A DNA stretch of 7,417 nucleotides from positions 1 to 7,417 of the forward strand of contig CANQQN010000092.1 in the NCBI GenBank assembly GCA_947625995.1, given 5' to 3'. Below, piece by piece: positions 6,053 through 7,417 of the stretch. The stretch is from an uncultured Lachnospiraceae bacterium (GTDB lineage Bacteria; Bacillota; Clostridia; Lachnospirales; Lachnospiraceae). A program made the position numbers and the translations under genes. Position 1 is the stretch's first letter. Every line of letters starts with the position of its first letter. A model generated the notes under the pieces. It was not told the origin of the DNA, did no database searches, and saw nothing but the letters and a program-made list of their open reading frames with translations.

Positions 6053-6236
6053 CGCAAAAAAATCCGCCGGTTTCTCACAGCCGTCAGGCAATTTTTCGCA
6101 GATTTTGCGAGCGTAGCTGCATACGGAAATCATTGTCTGAGCCCTTTGAGGGCGAGTTTTGATTTCCGCATGCAAAAAGGCGGCGTAGCAAAATCAGAAA
6201 AATGCCGTGGCTGCAGGAAACCGGCGGATTTTCGCG
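6053..6236. repeat. Long imperfect inverted repeat, arms about 90 bases, between convergent genes
   Basis: The left arm (6053-6144) pairs with the right arm (6150-6236) around a GCCC-TTTGA-GGGC tip. Matching blocks from outside in: AAAATCCGCCGGTTTC 6059-6074 with 6217-6232 (16 perfect); CAGCC 6078-6082 with 6209-6213; GGCA 6087-6090 with 6203-6206; TTTTTC 6092-6097 with 6197-6202; GATTTTGC 6101-6108 with 6188-6195; TGCAT 6118-6122 with 6170-6174; CGGAAATCA 6124-6132 with 6160-6168; GCCC/GGGC. Small gaps separate them. Open frames across it are shadows. It fills most of the 282-bp space between the DUF4179 gene and thiT. It may be a MITE-like element or a long RNA hairpin at the ends of two converging transcripts. 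Confidence 0.8.
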
Positions 6237-6248
6237 GCAGGCCTGCCG
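6235..6248. repeat. Perfect 14-bp GC-rich palindrome
   Basis: CGGCAGGCCTGCCG is its own reverse complement and lies 18 bases past the thiT stop codon, at the outer edge of the long inverted repeat. As a hairpin at the end of the thiT transcript it has a short stem and no T-run after it, so it is not a standard terminator, although it could protect the 3' end. It could also be the outermost part of the repeat element. Confidence 0.5.
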
Positions 6249-6265
6249 TCAGATGTTCTGTAAGA

Positions 6266-6961
6266 TCAGTCTTCCAGCGCCACCCGCTTTACCTGTGCCA
6301 GCGCATTGGAAACCGGAGGAATGAACAGAATGATCAGCGTGATCACGCCTTCCAGTCCTATGTAGGATCCGTTATAAGCCAGCGAGTATACCGGCGCGCT
6401 CATGCCGGTACCCTCCGCGTAAGAAGCAAAGAACAGCAGGCCGGACAGAAACGCAAATACAAAGCGTCCGAGGATCCCTGCTACATAACCGATCTGCAGA
6501 CCGTATTTTTTGTTGGAGAAAAACCCGGAAAGTCCCAGCGCGCCGAAAGCCAGCGGATAGTCTACGATCAGCTGGGGAATGGAGTAGAATACCGGCTCCA
6601 GTACAAACTGCAGCAGTCCGTAGGCAAATCCGGTCATCAGGCCGGCCTTGGGGCCGTACCAGTAGCCGATCAGCACAATGAACAGCATACTGAAAAGAGT
6701 GACAGAGCCGCCCATTGGAAGTTCAAACACCTTGAGCATGGAGGTGACGGTGGCAAGCGCCATGGCTACCGCTGAGAAAACAAGCTGCTTGGTGGTGAAT
6801 TTTCTGGACTTTACTTCCTTGGGCTGCAGAATGAGCGCCAGCGCGATCAGCGCGATGATAAGGACGACTACCGTGATGATGCCCGCGGGGGTCAGCCGGA
6901 ATACGTCCTCATCCCAGCTGTTGACAGTTGGGAATGCAAAAAATTTGGATAAAACAGGCAT
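6266..6961 (-). CDS. thiT: Thiamine transporter ThiT, S component of an ECF transporter
   Basis: The substrate-binding membrane subunit that captures thiamine outside the cell and works with the shared ECF energising module (EcfA, EcfA', EcfT), not encoded here. It has 231 residues, with about six helices in the core from residue 55 to the end. The signature YSLAYNG (192-198) carries the Tyr and Asn that contact thiamine in known ThiT proteins. VDYPLAFGALGLSGFFSN (133-150) is the other well-conserved part. Compared with classical ThiT of about 180-195 residues, there is an extension of about 55 residues with its own membrane helix (about 25-46), seen in my recollection of Lachnospiraceae homologues. 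ATG 6961 has AGGAGG 7 bases upstream. The TPP riboswitch in the leader independently supports the substrate. Confidence 0.92.
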   Translation of the reverse strand: MPVLSKFFAFPTVNSWDEDVFRLTPAGIITVVVLIIALIALALILQPKEVKSRKFTTKQLVFSAVAMALATVTSMLKVFELPMGGSVTLFSMLFIVLIGYWYGPKAGLMTGFAYGLLQFVLEPVFYSIPQLIVDYPLAFGALGLSGFFSNKKYGLQIGYVAGILGRFVFAFLSGLLFFASYAEGTGMSAPVYSLAYNGSYIGLEGVITLIILFIPPVSNALAQVKRVALED

Positions 6962-6994
6962 AAAAAAACCTCCTGAAAATAAAGTTACCGGAGG
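6962..6994 (-). promoter_or_regulatory. Riboswitch expression platform: hairpin masking the thiT ribosome binding site
   Basis: Reading the minus strand, CCTCC (6994-6990) can pair with GGAGG (6973-6969), which is the core of the thiT ribosome binding site; the loop is 16 bases. Seven T follow directly (6968-6962), then the ATG. The same hairpin could thus block ribosomes or, with the T-run, end transcription, although a 5-bp stem is short for termination. CCGGTA (6991-6986) overlaps the CCTCC and is complementary to TACCGG in the aptamer (7045-7040), giving a possible opposing pairing. Confidence 0.55.
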
Positions 6995-7027
6995 AGACTG
7001 CTTGGGCCATGTATAAAAACTATAGCA

Positions 7028-7110
7028 TGCTTCCTTACGCCGGTATTATCCGGTTCAAGTCGTGAGGGTCTGTGCCTCAGGGCACGATCTCAGCCATAAG
7101 CTCCCCTAGC
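7028..7110 (-). ncRNA. TPP riboswitch (THI element) aptamer
   Basis: On the minus strand the conserved THI-box elements come in order: CTAGGGGAGC (7109-7100), GGCTGAGAT (7095-7087), ACCCTC (7069-7064), and GAACCGGATAATACCGGCGTAAGGAAG (7056-7030, with the conserved GGATAATACCGGCGTA-GGA core). A variable stem, GTGCCCTGAGGCAC (7085-7072), sits between the two halves. TGCT before and AGCA after can close the P1 helix. It binds thiamine pyrophosphate and should switch thiT off when TPP is plentiful. Edges are approximate by a few bases. Confidence 0.95.
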
Positions 7111-7117
7111 AATCAAT

Positions 7118-7146
7118 AGCATAGGAGCAATTGTGTTATTTGTCAA
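7118..7146 (-). promoter_or_regulatory. Sigma-A type promoter of the thiT transcript
   Basis: On the minus strand a perfect -35 box TTGACA (7146-7141) stands 17 bases before a -10 box TATGCT (7123-7118, 4 of 6 consensus bases). The start of transcription should fall near 7111, immediately before the first conserved bases of the TPP aptamer, which is where a riboswitch leader should begin. Confidence 0.75.
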
Positions 7147-7259
7147 GCATTTTTTGGCGGAGCCGTTTGCAAAAGGACTTGTTTTTCCTGAAAAAAGAGG
7201 ATTCATACCGTGGAGGTTCGTTCTTAAAAACATAATTTGCCTTTGAACAGAGAAAAACA

Positions 7260-7288
7260 TTGCAAATAAATTTTCTTTTGGGTATAAT
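7260..7288 (+). promoter_or_regulatory. Sigma-A type promoter of the rightmost gene
   Basis: A perfect -10 box TATAAT (7283-7288) lies 17 bases after TTGCAA (7260-7265, 4 of 6 consensus bases for the -35 box). The predicted start near 7295 gives a leader of about 60 bases, which contains a small ATGAC/GTCAT hairpin candidate (7304-7324) before the ribosome binding site. It is divergent from the thiT promoter. Confidence 0.7.
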
Positions 7289-7354
7289 AAAAAAAGCATA
7301 AACATGACAGAATCGAGTAGTCATACAGTAAAATGAAATTCAGGAGGGATTTTC

Positions 7355-7417
7355 ATGGCAAAGGAAACGGAGAGAAGTACCCATAAGATCGAAGCAAACA
7401 CCAACCTTGGCGAAGTG
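7355..7417 (+). CDS. Start of a probable Asp23/Gls24-family envelope stress protein (partial, runs off the right edge)
   Basis: Only 21 codons are visible: MAKETERSTHKIEANTNLGE followed by V. The ATG has an excellent ribosome binding site, AGGAGG (7342-7347), 7 bases upstream, and a consensus promoter further up, so this is a real gene. The beginning, ending in NLGEV, resembles the short leader before 'IADEVVAIIAGLAA' in Asp23/Gls24 (DUF322) proteins of Clostridia, which are abundant proteins linked to envelope stress and alkaline tolerance. That match is from memory on a very short stretch, and the diagnostic part is outside the window. Confidence 0.5.
   Translation, partial: MAKETERSTHKIEANTNLGEV

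Larger units (their letters stand above)
5996..6253. repeat. 9-bp direct repeats GCCGTCAGA bounding the inverted-repeat region
   Basis: GCCGTCAGA occurs at 5996-6004 and again at 6245-6253, enclosing 240 bp that contain the long inverted repeat. Its first eight bases recur at 6080-6087, inside the left arm. A 9-bp duplication on both sides is what insertion of a small mobile element would leave. The ends just inside the repeats (ATGGCTGCAAAAAT on the left, reverse complement AGGCCTGCCGCGAAAAT on the right) are only loosely alike, so this reading is tentative. Confidence 0.3.

Noticed and set aside
6005..6775. Plus-strand open frame of 256 codons through the inverted repeat and thiT.
   Set aside because: No ribosome binding site, basic low-complexity product, and it lies antisense to the well-supported thiT gene.
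1..7417. CRISPR array, tRNA, rRNA, transposase or integrase genes, toxin-antitoxin pair.
   Set aside because: No regularly spaced repeats, cloverleaf sequences or matching protein motifs were seen on either strand.

Overview
The window looks like a piece of a Bacillota (Clostridia) chromosome, most likely Lachnospiraceae. Shine-Dalgarno sites are strong (AGGAGG type) and both clear promoters have TTGACA/TATAAT-like boxes. There is a TPP-riboswitch-controlled ThiT of the long, N-terminally extended kind, an ECF sigma factor paired with a DUF4179 membrane protein, and the start of what looks like an Asp23/Gls24 protein. Ten protein-coding segments can be supported, one of them broken and two cut by the window edges. 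Family names were recognised from motifs by eye; no database search was possible.

Left part (1-3550), probably accessory DNA. It opens with the GC-rich C-terminal half of an ABC exporter ATPase. A promoter then starts an AT-rich, translationally coupled pair: a GNAT-like acetyltransferase and a nitrilase-superfamily (C-N hydrolase) protein. After 175 bp comes a radical SAM enzyme whose ribosome binding site is separated from its start by a hairpin. A short gene remnant with two in-frame TGA codons follows.

Middle part (3551-5983). A Nudix hydrolase with an intact Nudix box is followed by a probable three-gene operon: a small single-pass membrane protein (possibly frameshifted near its end), an ECF sigma factor, and a DUF4179 membrane protein that overlaps the sigma gene by an ATGA junction and probably acts as its membrane-bound regulator.

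Right part (5984-7417). A 282-bp gap between convergent genes holds a long imperfect inverted repeat (arms of about 90 bases), possibly the scar of a small non-coding mobile element. On the minus strand lies thiT (thiamine uptake, ECF transporter S component) with a complete control region: a TTGACA-17-TATGCT promoter, a TPP aptamer, and an expression platform whose CCTCC can mask the AGGAGG ribosome binding site. Divergent from it, a promoter with a perfect TATAAT drives a gene of which only the first 21 codons are in view.

The best candidates for a second look are the long inverted repeat, the riboswitch switching mechanism, the hairpin between ribosome binding site and start of the radical SAM gene, the GNAT/C-N hydrolase pair, and the possible frameshift in the membrane-protein gene before the sigma factor. 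I see no CRISPR array, tRNA, rRNA or transposase gene.
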